Part shown: positions 10,135 to 20,863 of the stretch, in pieces | How positions within the stretch are numbered: the stretch's first letter is position 1 | How the letters are laid out: every line of letters starts with the position of its first letter | Source of the DNA: Fragilaria crotonensis | Taxonomy: Eukaryota > Bacillariophyta > Fragilariophyceae > Fragilariales > Fragilariaceae | Length of the DNA: 64,000 nt | Reading direction: 5' to 3' | Assembly: GCA_022925895.1 (NCBI GenBank) | Contig: JAKSYS010000301.1 | Location: forward strand, 1 to 64,000 | Translations under genes and position numbers: made by a program | The notes under the pieces: model-generated | Database searches by the model: none | Told to the model about the DNA's origin: nothing | The model's input: only the letters and a program-made list of their open reading frames with translations

Positions 10135-11094
10135 TTATGCGTCATCCTGAATGTGCTCATTCTTTGGTGCCTCCTCCTTCCTGTCATTTTCCTCGATGGG
10201 CTCATTCTTCGCTGCTTTCTCCTTCCTTGCTTTCAACATGTAATACATTTCAGCTGCAAACGAAAGGAGAAAAAGACCCAAGATGACCATGGAGGACTTC
10301 AGAGTGCCCAATTCTAGTCCGCCATCATCCTCAGGTTTAGTGAGTAAATCGCCAAAAGTAGCTCCGAAGGGGCGAGTCAACACAAATGCGATCCAAAACA
10401 AAGGAACATGGCTAATTTTGGTAAAGTATGCCAGAAACGCAAGGATCGCCAATAGACCGCCAATGATGCCAGCACTCATCCCGAATCCCAACTCGAGTGA
10501 GTCGGACATGAAATCGCCCAACGCGGTACCCAGAGTATTACTGACGAGGATGACGCTCCAGTAGAAGGCCTCAGCCTTGCGATTCATGGCACCCTCCACA
10601 TTCATGTGCTCACCGCTCAGTTTCCAGCAGCCCAGAATAATAAGAAGGATTGACAACAGAGCACTCATGCCAGCGGGATAGCCCCAATGCAAGGTGCGGT
10701 CGATGAAGTCCGAGATCAATGTACCAGCAACGCTTGAAGACGCCATCACACACCAGAAGAGAAGGGGCCAGTACGATTTCACGCTAATCTGAAAGGCAAG
10801 AAAGACGACAAACACGCTGATGAGAACGGCGGATGTGGCCGCATATCCGAAGTGAAGGGTTTGACTAAAAAAATCTGCAAAGGTTTCACCGAAGGTCGTC
10901 GCCGTCATCTTCTCACACCAGTAGATGACGGTGAGTGCTGGAATCTTGAGAATAACTTCATTGACAATCGATGCATCCTCTTCGCGCTTCACCTTTTCGT
11001 CGTCGGCATCGAAGAAGGCTGAAGGAACATCCGTGTCGTGGGCAGTTGCCTCGATATCAACTGCGGGCTTGTCAGTATCATTAGCCAGATTCAT
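10135..11094 (-). CDS. multi-pass membrane protein with four internal repeats (COG4705-like)
   Basis: 319 residues from ATG 11094, single exon. After an acidic cytosolic N-terminus (about 55 residues) come four related repeats of about 55-60 residues. Each has an aromatic FW/YW entry, a Thr/Gly-rich turn with an acidic residue (TTFGETFADF, SVAGTLISDF, NTLGTALGDF, RPFGATFGDL) and then LxxGY/GF or LELG, each repeat giving about two transmembrane helices. The C-terminal tail is charged and rich in Lys/Glu. This repeat pattern is that of the bacterial uncharacterised membrane protein family COG4705. The function is unknown to me. A bacterial-type family in a diatom hints at gene transfer, but the codon use does not look foreign by eye and there is no direct test here. 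Confidence 0.75.
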   Translation of the reverse strand: MNLANDTDKPAVDIEATAHDTDVPSAFFDADDEKVKREEDASIVNEVILKIPALTVIYWCEKMTATTFGETFADFFSQTLHFGYAATSAVLISVFVVFLAFQISVKSYWPLLFWCVMASSSVAGTLISDFIDRTLHWGYPAGMSALLSILLIILGCWKLSGEHMNVEGAMNRKAEAFYWSVILVSNTLGTALGDFMSDSLELGFGMSAGIIGGLLAILAFLAYFTKISHVPLFWIAFVLTRPFGATFGDLLTKPEDDGGLELGTLKSSMVILGLFLLSFAAEMYYMLKARKEKAAKNEPIEENDRKEEAPKNEHIQDDA

Positions 11095-12779
11095 TTTCCT
11101 TAGATGTTGCTATGTTGGCAATGGCTTATGATTTGTTTGAATTTGTGAGATGAAGCCTGTACTCCGAGCTCCCAAACTCCGCGTATCACGACTATATCAT
11201 ACCATACAGGGGTTCACTAGTTCCTAGCTAAGTCGTCCCTCCACGTGTGTTTGTTAGTAGTACCTTGTTCGACTCCGAGGCAAATTGGCGCTCCCTAAGC
11301 CACAAATACATATGCTTTGATTATGAACATATTGACCTGGTATTCTTCCATATAATAGTAATCCACTGCCTGCGTTACGTGTACTAGGCATGTTCTAGGA
11401 AATTTTCATTCCAATGCCACAACGGACCACAGCGTTGTTGCTCATTTTGTTGCCCCTTGTTGCATCAGATTTAACAAGAGTGCGAGTGAACATGATGATG
11501 CACGATTGAGGCCAAGTTTGGTACCGTACCAGTGATGTTGGCAGCTCCCAATGAGCCTCAAGGAAGTCGCGGTACAGGGACTGTACAAGTACCTGTACCA
11601 AGTAGACTACTATCGGTACAGTAGTCGAAGATTTAAACATTTCTCTATAAAAAATGCAAGCAGCACCCAGCTAATAGACACTCGCCCGACAAACGACAAA
11701 CACAGTGCCTGGTACTCCGTACTTGTACCACTACCACGGAGTAACGGCGTACGGGTATGCACATGCATAGTATTTCCTAACGTTGTACGCGTGTCATTTG
11801 TCATTGTAGCTACTGCTGGGCGCAGCGAGCGCTAGCAGAACCCAGTACCGAGGGTTGGCAGGCAGGTGCTTTTGGTGAGTGTTTTCTAGTTTTTATTCAA
11901 AAACCTAGTCTAGCACCTCGCTTCAGGCGGCACTGGTTTTAAATTTTCGAGCTAAAAAGGTGTTTTTCAATGAGCTCGCACGTCGTTTCTAAGTACCTGG
12001 TACTGTGTAGTGAATACCTGTAGTTTGTTCTTTTTCCTGCATCACTAACACTGCTGTACTACAGTATCAAGATTCTCCTCTTTTGGATACATAATATGCG
12101 GTTGGAAGCTATAAAACAGGTTGAACATGGATGTGGTGAAGGTGCTTGTTTATGCTAAGACCAACAATGGCCAGTTCACAAACTAAAAGCCATTGTTGAA
12201 AGCAACAATACAAGAAAATGAAGATATTGAGAGTGCTAATAGCTGCTGCAGAAGGAACACTAGCAGCAACAACTTATTGAGGAGTGAGGCAGTGCATCTC
12301 TAAATGACTTTGCCTCAATTCTTTTTGTAGTAACATCAAACAAATACGTTTAAAGAACAATTGATTAGGTGTTATCACCAGCATCCAAAGCAGAATATTG
12401 TCCCAACCATCAAATGATAGTCCTGACCGAGTAAAAAAACACTAGTTTTTTGTGTTTTTTAGATTTTTTTGGTTTTTTTTAACCACCTCGGCAAAAATTG
12501 GGGTCGGTTGTTTTTCACAACCCTGCCGCTACCTGGTTCCTGGTACCTGAAACTTCAGTAGTTGAGGACAAACTCACATGTTGTATGCATCAGAGAACAG
12601 GTAACTATCCCTAACCAATTCGCCCGCCCTTTGAGGCTAGCAACATGAAATGCATCGACCTAGAAATAGATCGGTTATAAACATGTATAGAAGAGTTTAG
12701 TATATATAAGAGAACAGGTAACTACTATGAGGGTGCCCTGTGACAAAAACAAGCAATTTGTTACTAATCCAATGCCACT
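11095..12779. other. intergenic, rich in GTAC-type micro-palindromes
   Basis: No supported gene. The stretch holds many short GTAC/AGTAC motifs (for example near 11520-11620), a T/A homopolymer patch at 12430-12482, and a direct repeat of agagaacaggtaact at about 12593 and 12711. The left end is the upstream region of the COG4705-like gene. Confidence 0.4.
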
Positions 12780-15680
12780 TGAGGAAAGATAGCATGATGA
12801 AATGGATGTGGCCAAGAATATCTTCTGTTTACCAGCATCTACAACAGAGGCCTCAAGCACTTGTCAGCTTCTTTTGGTGCAGGCAGCACTCCAATGAGCT
12901 AGTCCTGCTGCTTAAGGCAGGCATCAGAGAACTGGCAACTATATGGATGCCTCGTATGTTGCTGTTGTTGCACCGCACCATGTAGTATTGATGAGTCCAA
13001 CAGAAGAGTCCTCCTTTAGTGGCTGGTGCTGCAGTTGAGACTAATCTAGAAGCCATGTCAAGTAGTACTTGCTTCTGTTCATTGAGCGTCATACTGGAAC
13101 AGTCGAGCGGCATTTCATTTGTTTAGAGGGGAACTCCAATTTGATAAAGCACCTCCTCTAGAGGATGATGTGAGAACTCTACTAAAGCTACATGTTGAGC
13201 TCCTTCCTCAGTCAGTCTATTGTCTATTGTGGCAAAAGTTGTTGGCAAAATGTTGTTCAGCAAGGTTGTAACCAAGATATTCTGCATGCCATCTGATATC
13301 TTCCAATCAATGATTCTATGCTTTGCCTACCAACTTTCAATAAAGAATAATATTAACTTGACGTGGTGGGAGCAGTGCTGTACACACGCAGTTTGCTCAA
13401 AGCTTTATTTACTTGCAACTGAACAAGCAACTCACCAATTGCGCTGGTCAAGATTGGAATGCCGTATTCTGACAGGTGGGTACTTCCTTGCATCCAATTT
13501 ATGTGCTAGTACGATGTGTCAAGAAGCCTTGACCACATTTATTTGAGAAGCACCCGGTTGCTAGTACTGATAGCATAATTCAGTTTGGGGTGAAGAGCCT
13601 AACAACTCTGACACTTGAATACAAATGGGTACAATACCCAATACCAGTTCAACCACAGCAAGAGTACTCAATTAATAGCAGTTGTTCATGGTATTAGCTA
13701 CGAATATCAGCAGGAAGGATACCATTTCAATAGGCATGATTACAGTGATAACGTTCTTGTGTCATCCCAAAGAGTTTTCTTTAAGACGTACCTGGAGCTT
13801 AACAGATCTGCAGCCACAAAGTTTGCGATCATAAAATACTAAATACTCCTGAGTTTGGACATCAATTTATTGTTGAGAAAAGTTAGTTATACACTGAGTG
13901 TCACATAGACTACTGGACTAGTAATCAAATCCTATTAGATGCTGGTGTTGAGCTATTCCTATTGGAGAATCCTCGTTGTAATTGTATCTTCTAGGCAGTG
14001 CCTGGATATATTCCAAATGAGGTGTTTGACCAGTGACTAAGTTTTTCTTGCAGTTTATATTCCAACAAGAAGAAAGCCTTCAATAGGCATAATCATGGAC
14101 AAGGACTTTTCTCAAAGTCACTTATTGACGGGCTCATTATGTCAGCTCTTGCATCAAGAGAATCTGCAATTGGGATGATGACTGTCAAAGTCTTGCACAA
14201 TTGGATGCCATCAACCGTCTAGAGTTCGTCACCATAATGGCAGCAGTGAGCATCCATTCCCCCGCATGCAAGGGTCCCCTGCCTGAAAGAATCACCACCT
14301 GGTGCATTTACGCACAGCCTTCTCATTAGTGCAATAAAGGGCACCAGATATGATTGGAACAACTCCTATGATCATGTGGCAATCTGATTGGAGGATGCTA
14401 TTCTAGTAGATTGCCGCTGTATCCAGCATCCTGGCTACAAAAATTGTCTTTTTCATTGACCATAGCCAGGACCATGCCAAAAAGAGAAGTTGGGGCTCTT
14501 GATGGCAGTATGTTGCATACTAGTAGTAGTAGCCATCATGGCAGCCAGTGTACAACCTAAGATTCAAAAGCATCCAGATCAGATATGGATGGCTGTGAAG
14601 CTTCAATCCTTCCTTGTGAATGGAAGATGTGCAGAGATCATGGTCTGCACAACTGAAATGAATACTGGTCCAGCATGGTGGATCACGATACAAAAACGAC
14701 ATAAAGCTCAAAGGCATGACATAATTGTCAAGATCTGTTTCCAGCAGATGCAATCAAGTTGCCAAGCCAAACCAAGTTTCAGTCAACTTGCATGCTGCGC
14801 ACTGAATGATAAGGCATTTATCGTTGTTGACCACCATTGGCCTATGATGAACTCAAAGAGATTGTAAAAACACATTTAGTCTCCTAAGGCTCAAATCAGA
14901 GAAGGCTGACGGAGCATGAAAGCTAATGGACTCGTACATATTCTGTGGGAGCAAGAGGATGGACCAATCCTTGCGAGTAGAGTAGACAGGATTGAAAGTG
15001 TGTTGTTCTACCCCGCCATCAATGGCTGTAAAGGCTTGCAAACAGGACAGACGCTTGATTTGCCATCAGCACTGCAAGCTATCATAGGCAGTGTTTTGAC
15101 TTAAAGAAAGATGATACCCTCGTCCAGAGTTCCTTTTTGGAAAGCAGCTGAACATTAGAGTTCCCGTCACTCTTAGATTTCACTGTGAATTTTCTGGAGA
15201 GGGCGTCAAGTACAATTGGGCACACGCCAAAGCAAAAATTCAAATTACAACCCCTAGTAGCTATTTGTGAGAAGTAAAGGAAAGCAACCTTCATTGTTGC
15301 ACTTGTGATGAAGTGTTTATTCCTCAAAACAAGTATACAGTTTGCGGCGCGTAGAAGAGGTTTATTTGCTCTTACTTACCCTTGTCATGAAATTACGGAA
15401 ACCACCATTGAGCACTATCCAATTGCTGGTGAAGTAGCACTTGTCAAAGGCTAACACTGAGAAGAACTATTCCTGTGCAATAAGAGTACTACTACTAGAT
15501 GGAATGATTAATGAAAACGTTCAAGACAGATTGGTGCGTGCGTGATTTGGACAGCAGCTTTGTCACATCAGGGTTGATTGAAGTAATAGGAGGAGAGTTG
15601 CACTTTCATCAATGCATCATGACAACAACCATTGAGGTGAATGGAATGGTGCATTCTGATTCATCATGAAATATTTTGGA
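12780..15680 (+). pseudogene. heavily decayed DDE transposase-like relic
   Basis: Short plus-strand fragments in changing frames keep the order expected of a widespread DDE endonuclease family (seen in fungi and stramenopiles). Near 14100-14170 is a fragment resembling its MVSDF-type block. Near 14430-14510 an HPGYKN..F and Lys-rich segment recalls the FD-N-SxNH block. Near 14930-15010 is an LWEQEDG fragment. Near 15160-15260 is KFHCE-like sequence followed by GEGVKYNWAHAKAKI, recalling the KFHCELN-IE--WG-AK end. Stops and frame changes are dense. This is an inference from partial resemblance only, and no terminal repeats were found. Confidence 0.4.
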
Positions 15681-15699
15681 TGGGCGATTGTAGGACTAG

Positions 15700-16819
15700 T
15701 GCCGCAGCCTACTACTAGTAGCATAAACATAGTATCTGGACGACCAAAATTACGAGTACCTGGACGAATTGAGAATTGAGTGAATTCACCTTATTCATTC
15801 ACAAAGATCAACATTTTCACCCTGTTGAGACTTGTTGTGCACTCGAAATGGTATGGGGTTGCCGTAGCGCTTTTGTGGCCAGGAGTTCTTCTTTGAAAGA
15901 AGGCGCGAGTTAAAAGTTGATATTTTGGCTCACCTTAATTTTGACATCGTAATTATAGCGCACAATACGTTACTATGATGTCGACGAAAAGAAAGAAAGG
16001 CCGTACCGTTCATGCGAACGCGTCAGTAATTATTGGCAGGCCGTTAACTCGGTACACCATTGAAGATGCGGTAGAGTTGGTGAGTAATTCGTTATTTGGC
16101 GCCGCTGCTAAAACGACATTGTGCCGAAGGAAAACTCGCTTAGAAAAAATGAGTTTCTCTCTCCGATCAATCTTTGTCCTACGGTAATTTAATTTATTAT
16201 ATTATGATAAAATAACTCAGATATTGTCGTACTGTATTTTCAAAAGTAATCGTATGTATTTATTTTTTAATCCACGTACTGACGTAGCATTTGCGGTAGA
16301 AAAGTACATGGTACAAATTTTGCAGTAGAAACCTACACGAAAGAAATGTTTCACTGTGTCCAGCAATGTATATTGTATAATGTGGTTCGAATCATTGTGT
16401 AGAAAGGACAACAATTTTATGTACAAGTACTCCGTTAATGCCATATCCAGTTTGTTCGATCTGTCTAGAAATACTGGATAATGTATTTTGAATTCCAGAT
16501 TCCAATGCTCAGCAATGTTTATCTTACAATGCAGCGACATTTCACAGGTAGACCGATACTACTACTGAAACAACCACACTATCAGTACAACAATAAACTC
16601 CGCCAGTAGCCCAGATTAAACTGAAGACAGTAAACATCCCGACAAAATCAACGCGGCCTTGGGCCGCACATATCCAGTCTGGTACTAACTAATATTATCG
16701 CATCGTCTCTCTCTCCAAAATGAACAAAGGTGATTGTCAATGGTCTCACGATAGACTTTGCCCTTGGGGCTTGTCAACTGCATAATGGAATTATTCCAAC
16801 AACAACTCTTTAGTCTTGT
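15700..16819. other. intergenic with one unassigned short ORF
   Basis: A 70-codon ATG frame (15975-16187, plus) with a basic N-terminus and an RRKTRLEKM segment is present. I do not recognise it, and it could be a relic of another transposase N-terminus. The rest is AT-rich with no supported feature. Confidence 0.3.
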
Positions 16820-19138
16820 GTGCAGGCTACGAGGGCTAAAGGTACCTACAACGATCTAATTGAACAAAGAGCAATGAAGTTTACATGCGGGAGAATTGAT
16901 ATGGTTTTAGATGTTGCGACAGATGATAGCAACAAATCAACAAATATATCACCAGTGACAATGAGCACCAATTCCGCATCAAGCCTGACAAGCTTGTCGC
17001 AATCAACCAAGCGAGCTCGTCGCTCATCAAAACAAGCGAGTGCATGTAAACTTCAGGCCAAGAGATCAAAGCTGCTGGACTACGACATCAGGTACGAAGC
17101 AGCTTTCAAGGAGGCGACCAATCTGGTTACAGCAGGCACAGGCAAGCCAGTCCATGCAATATGTAAAAGGCTCAATCAACTGTTTAATCTTGACGGTACG
17201 GAGCGACTGGCACGCAGCACGGTCTATAATGCAACAAAGAGTGGACTCATTGGAGTCAGTCCAATGAAGAAAGGTCCCGAGCCCAAAATCCCGGACAAGT
17301 TCTTAGAGGTGGTCGCAACCCATGCACAAGTCTGTCAAGCAGCAGGAGATGGCGAATTGAAAGGGAAGGATTTGAAGAGGTTAATAGGTGCATCAATGAT
17401 TGGCACGCACAGTACATGCCGATGCATTCAAGGTTGAGTCAGTGTGGCGAAAGGTGAGAACCGAGTTCCCAGATGCACTTCAAGCCGCAACCAAGATTGC
17501 CATTGAGGACGCTCGAGCTCAGTGGACGACGTACTACGTCGTCCACCAATGGTTTGATGATGTGAAGAAGGATCTACTGGAAACAGGCCTTGTCAAAGAT
17601 GAGTTAGTCCTGGATGATAAAGGAGCGTTGGTGTCAGAGGTTTGATTTAAAAGGGATACGACAAGACGATTCATCAACATGGACGAGACTCACCATGACT
17701 TATCCATAACAGGGGACAGGAGTGGCTCACGAGCTGTTTCTTATCACAATCCACTTTATCAGCGAGGCGCAACAAGAGGAGTCAAAGCTGCAAGGCATGT
17801 GACAGGAGCGTATGCAATGAATGCAGCAGGAGAAGCCTTACTGCCATTCTATCTTTACAATTCATCGGCGAAGTCAGATTACAAATTTCGGGTGAAGGTT
17901 GAATGACTTGTAGGACTTCCAACAGTATCAGGAAGGTATGGTTGCCCAACTTGTATCGACTCCGACAGCTTTTAAGCTGTACGTCCGCAAGGATCCATGG
18001 ACGGCACATTGTTAAATGAATACATTGAAACCGTGATCGTTCCTTTGTACCCAAACATGCAAAAGAAGACTGCGGTGTTCAATGAGGTGACTGGTAAACT
18101 CAATCAAGGTCCGGTTGTTTTAAACTTAGATGCAGGCCCTGGGAGAATTGTTTTGTCAGAGCAGATATTGGTGCAGCGAGAAGCTCTGTTTGAGCGAGGA
18201 CTAATCATAATCATGGGCTTACCGAATGCTACGAGCGTGCAACAAGAAATGGACGCTCTTTATGGACCATTCAAGTCTGCCACCTACTCTCGCGGTGAGA
18301 AGGTTGTGCAGGAGAAACTCAAGCAGCAAGGCCTTGCAAGGAGGAATGGCGAACGCCTTCGATGCGCTGTTCTGAACCTTGACTTCAGCAATTTGCCAAC
18401 CATCATCAATGGAAGGGAGGATGACAACGAATGCGACAGGCCATTCAAGGCGCACTTCACAAAGGAGAAGATATTGTGTTCATGGCAAAAGGTTGGCTTC
18501 GTACCATTTACAAGGAGCTGTTTGACCAACAAGAGGGTGAGAAGAGAGCTTGGGCAACACAAAGAAGACGCTGCACTTGAAAGCTTACAGTTTCGATATG
18601 ATGTGTTGGTCGACTCGATTGAAGGAGAGGATCACGGATTCAACCCTTGAATCTTTGATGCTGCAATTCCTACGGCAATTCATGTTGAGAGGGCAGCGAC
18701 CAAGGCAGCGCAGGTGGCACAAATGGTAAACAGTAGGAAGGCCTTCTCTGCAGGTGGTCAATGGGAGCACTGCGAATCCAGAATTGGAAATGCAGGAGTA
18801 AGAACTCTCACGGCACAGAAGCAACAACTACAGCTCAACGAAGCAGCAAGACTGAAAATTGCGGGCAAAAAGAGTGAGGCACACCTGAAGACTCTGGAGA
18901 AAGCGCAGACTGCCTTGCTCAAGTATGAATTGGATCAATCGTCACTTACCGAGAAGGATTGGGGCGATGTGATCGGTGCTGGGTTCTCCCTGAAGCGAAG
19001 GTTGAGTTTTTACTCAAAGACCTCAAGAACAAGAAAGACCAGATGATATTGAAGCTCGCCACACTGCCTCATCATTGGACCACATACATACCTCGCAGAA
19101 CAGTAGTCTCTGCCATCCCCGCACCACCACATGTGTAG
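16820..19138 (+). pseudogene. DDE-superfamily endonuclease (DNA transposase), decayed
   Basis: A transposase-like gene of a family common in diatoms. An N-terminal basic, Ser-rich region and a helix-turn-helix-like part (about 17080-17390) precede the catalytic core. The core has MDETHHDLSITGDRSGSRA (first Asp), VVLNLDAGPGR (second Asp) and GLPNATSVQQEMDALYGPFK (Glu). After that come RPFKAHFTKEKIL..W, GFVPFTR and a C-terminal SRKAFSAGGQWEHCESRIG block. Most lies in one frame. That frame is interrupted by TGA at 17643 and 17904, TAA near 17973 and TGA at 18648, and there are frame changes near 17400 and 19000. Point stops as well as indels mark it as a truly decayed copy, unlike the copia element. 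The 5' end is unclear. Confidence 0.8.
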
Positions 19139-20081
19139 CAATGTAATCTGTCACCTCAATTGAAAGATTATGCGACTTCTGCCACTCTCGAACGAAGATT
19201 TCTGCAAACGGGACTTTACCTACGACGTGACAAAAAATTCTGTCGTGAACATTAACGGAAAATTGATTGCCTTGAAAAATAGATATTGCATTTCTAATTT
19301 GACAGAATCATAGCTGATCCTGTGTCAATAAACATCTTAGTGATTGAAAAGTGAGATGGAACAACGGATTGATGAGAAGGACTCAATCTGCTTCACTAGT
19401 GACTGAACTGTCCAGCTCCTATGTTAAGAAAACGTCAAAATTAATAATTTAGATTTATCATATCTTCATCAATACTACATGTCGGGTCCTCACTTTGAGT
19501 AGCTGAAACGAAAGCCCTTCATGAGATCTATAAATGGCTGCCATTAGTAGATGCTGCAGGTTAATCACGGTGTCTTTTTTGTCGTCCCGGTACTATGTTT
19601 AGTATGCTTGTACCTCTCAAGTCTCGGCGTGATATAAGCCATGTATATATACAGGTGTATGGTGTAGACTTGTGCTGAAAAAGGATGATGGATGCACAGA
19701 TGCAGCATTCTCGGGTACGCTGCAAAAATAATGAATGGCAGGCAGGAGTCGGAATTCGGAATGACCGGATCATTTTTCCGCCTGGTGGTGGATGTGTAGA
19801 GGTATGCCAACAACAACTGCTCACTCCATTTACAGACCAAAGGAACCTATCATGGAAGCTCTCGTCTTGTATATTTGCACTGTATGCTCACAGCTATCCC
19901 ATATTGTGGTTTACGACAATTTCTCATCCTTCAGCCATGATGATAGTATAAAATATAGATACAGCCATACTATTGATGATTGAGGTGCATTATTGAGAAA
20001 GCACTCCCAGCAGTACCCTGTAGAACTATGGTCCTTCTACGATCATTTTGTGCAGGTTTCACTTTCAATTCTCACAACTAT
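19139..20081. other. intergenic, no gene seen
   Basis: AT-rich sequence between the decayed transposase and the solo LTR. Short open frames around 19560-19990 on both strands show no recognisable features. Confidence 0.35.
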
Positions 20082-20450
20082 GAGTCAGGGTGAGGGTTTG
20101 TTCAGTCTAGTAGTCTTAACAAATGGTAATCCGATGCAATGATCTCAGGCATGATCTCAGACAGGGGTCACTGACTGTTTAGATTTGGTCGTGAAGCACC
20201 AATTCAAGCGATGCGGAGCACCTTGATTGCTAAACCTTCATCACCATCACCCATTTTAGAGACTTCACTATCCCGACTGCAATGACCGTGTCAGTCGAGT
20301 ACTGGCAGGCGAACGCAGCGTAGACGGGATCAGGACCAGTAGGTCTACCGGTACAAGTATAGCAGTCGTGGAACGACTTGATTTTACGACAGTGCCAGTC
20401 CAACGGAACAGTACCAGCAGGCAGTTCCGTTTCCAGTAGACCGTCTACTC
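20082..20450 (-). repeat. diverged solo LTR related to the copia LTRs
   Basis: Shares long blocks with the LTRs at 2248 and 9443, including gtgagggtttgttc, tcaagcgatgcggagcacc, ttgattgctaaacct, cgtggaacgact and ccagtagaccgtct, in the same order and orientation. The first 40 or so bases are missing or diverged and many substitutions are present. No internal retrotransposon sequence is attached, so this is an old solo LTR. It ends about 410 bp before the start codon of the large gene at 20864. Confidence 0.8.
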
Positions 20451-20863
20451 CGTACTGCAATGCTACGGTACGACGTAGGATTTCGCGCCTCAATTACAAT
20501 GTAACAACAGGACAAGAGATAAGACTACTTCCGTCGTCAACACATTGTATGTCGTAGGACATATCCACGATCTGTTTGACATCAATTGGTTGTTTGGCTG
20601 TATTCATTTCACTGCGGTTCTCATTGACAAGAATAGCGTTGTCTCCTCGTTGATTGCTCTATCATCATCCTTTTATAGAATCTGTGCGCCTGGTGTATCG
20701 CACTGTATAATTGTGTATGCCTCGCACACGTGACAATTTGCATACACACGAACAAACAACAAACAAACACAATAACAGTACCATTTGAGACTTGAGAGAA
20801 CAATCACTACCTACACTATTAACTAGTAACTGCAGACTCCTCATTACATTAATTCCAGAAGTG
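20451..20863. other. upstream region of the large multidomain gene
   Basis: No gene. The last 100 bases before ATG 20864 are A/C-rich (caaacaacaaacaaacac), resembling a leader. The solo LTR lies just upstream and could contribute promoter sequence. Confidence 0.35.

Noticed and set aside
16384-16393. GGTTCGAATC, resembling a tRNA B box
   Set aside because: The neighbouring bases do not form a proper T arm or acceptor stem, and no A box was found at the expected distance.
17643-18650. In-frame TGA codons in the DDE transposase as possible stop recoding
   Set aside because: Only one replaces an expected Trp. Another appears where Gly is expected, and a TAA and frameshifts also occur, so ordinary decay is enough.
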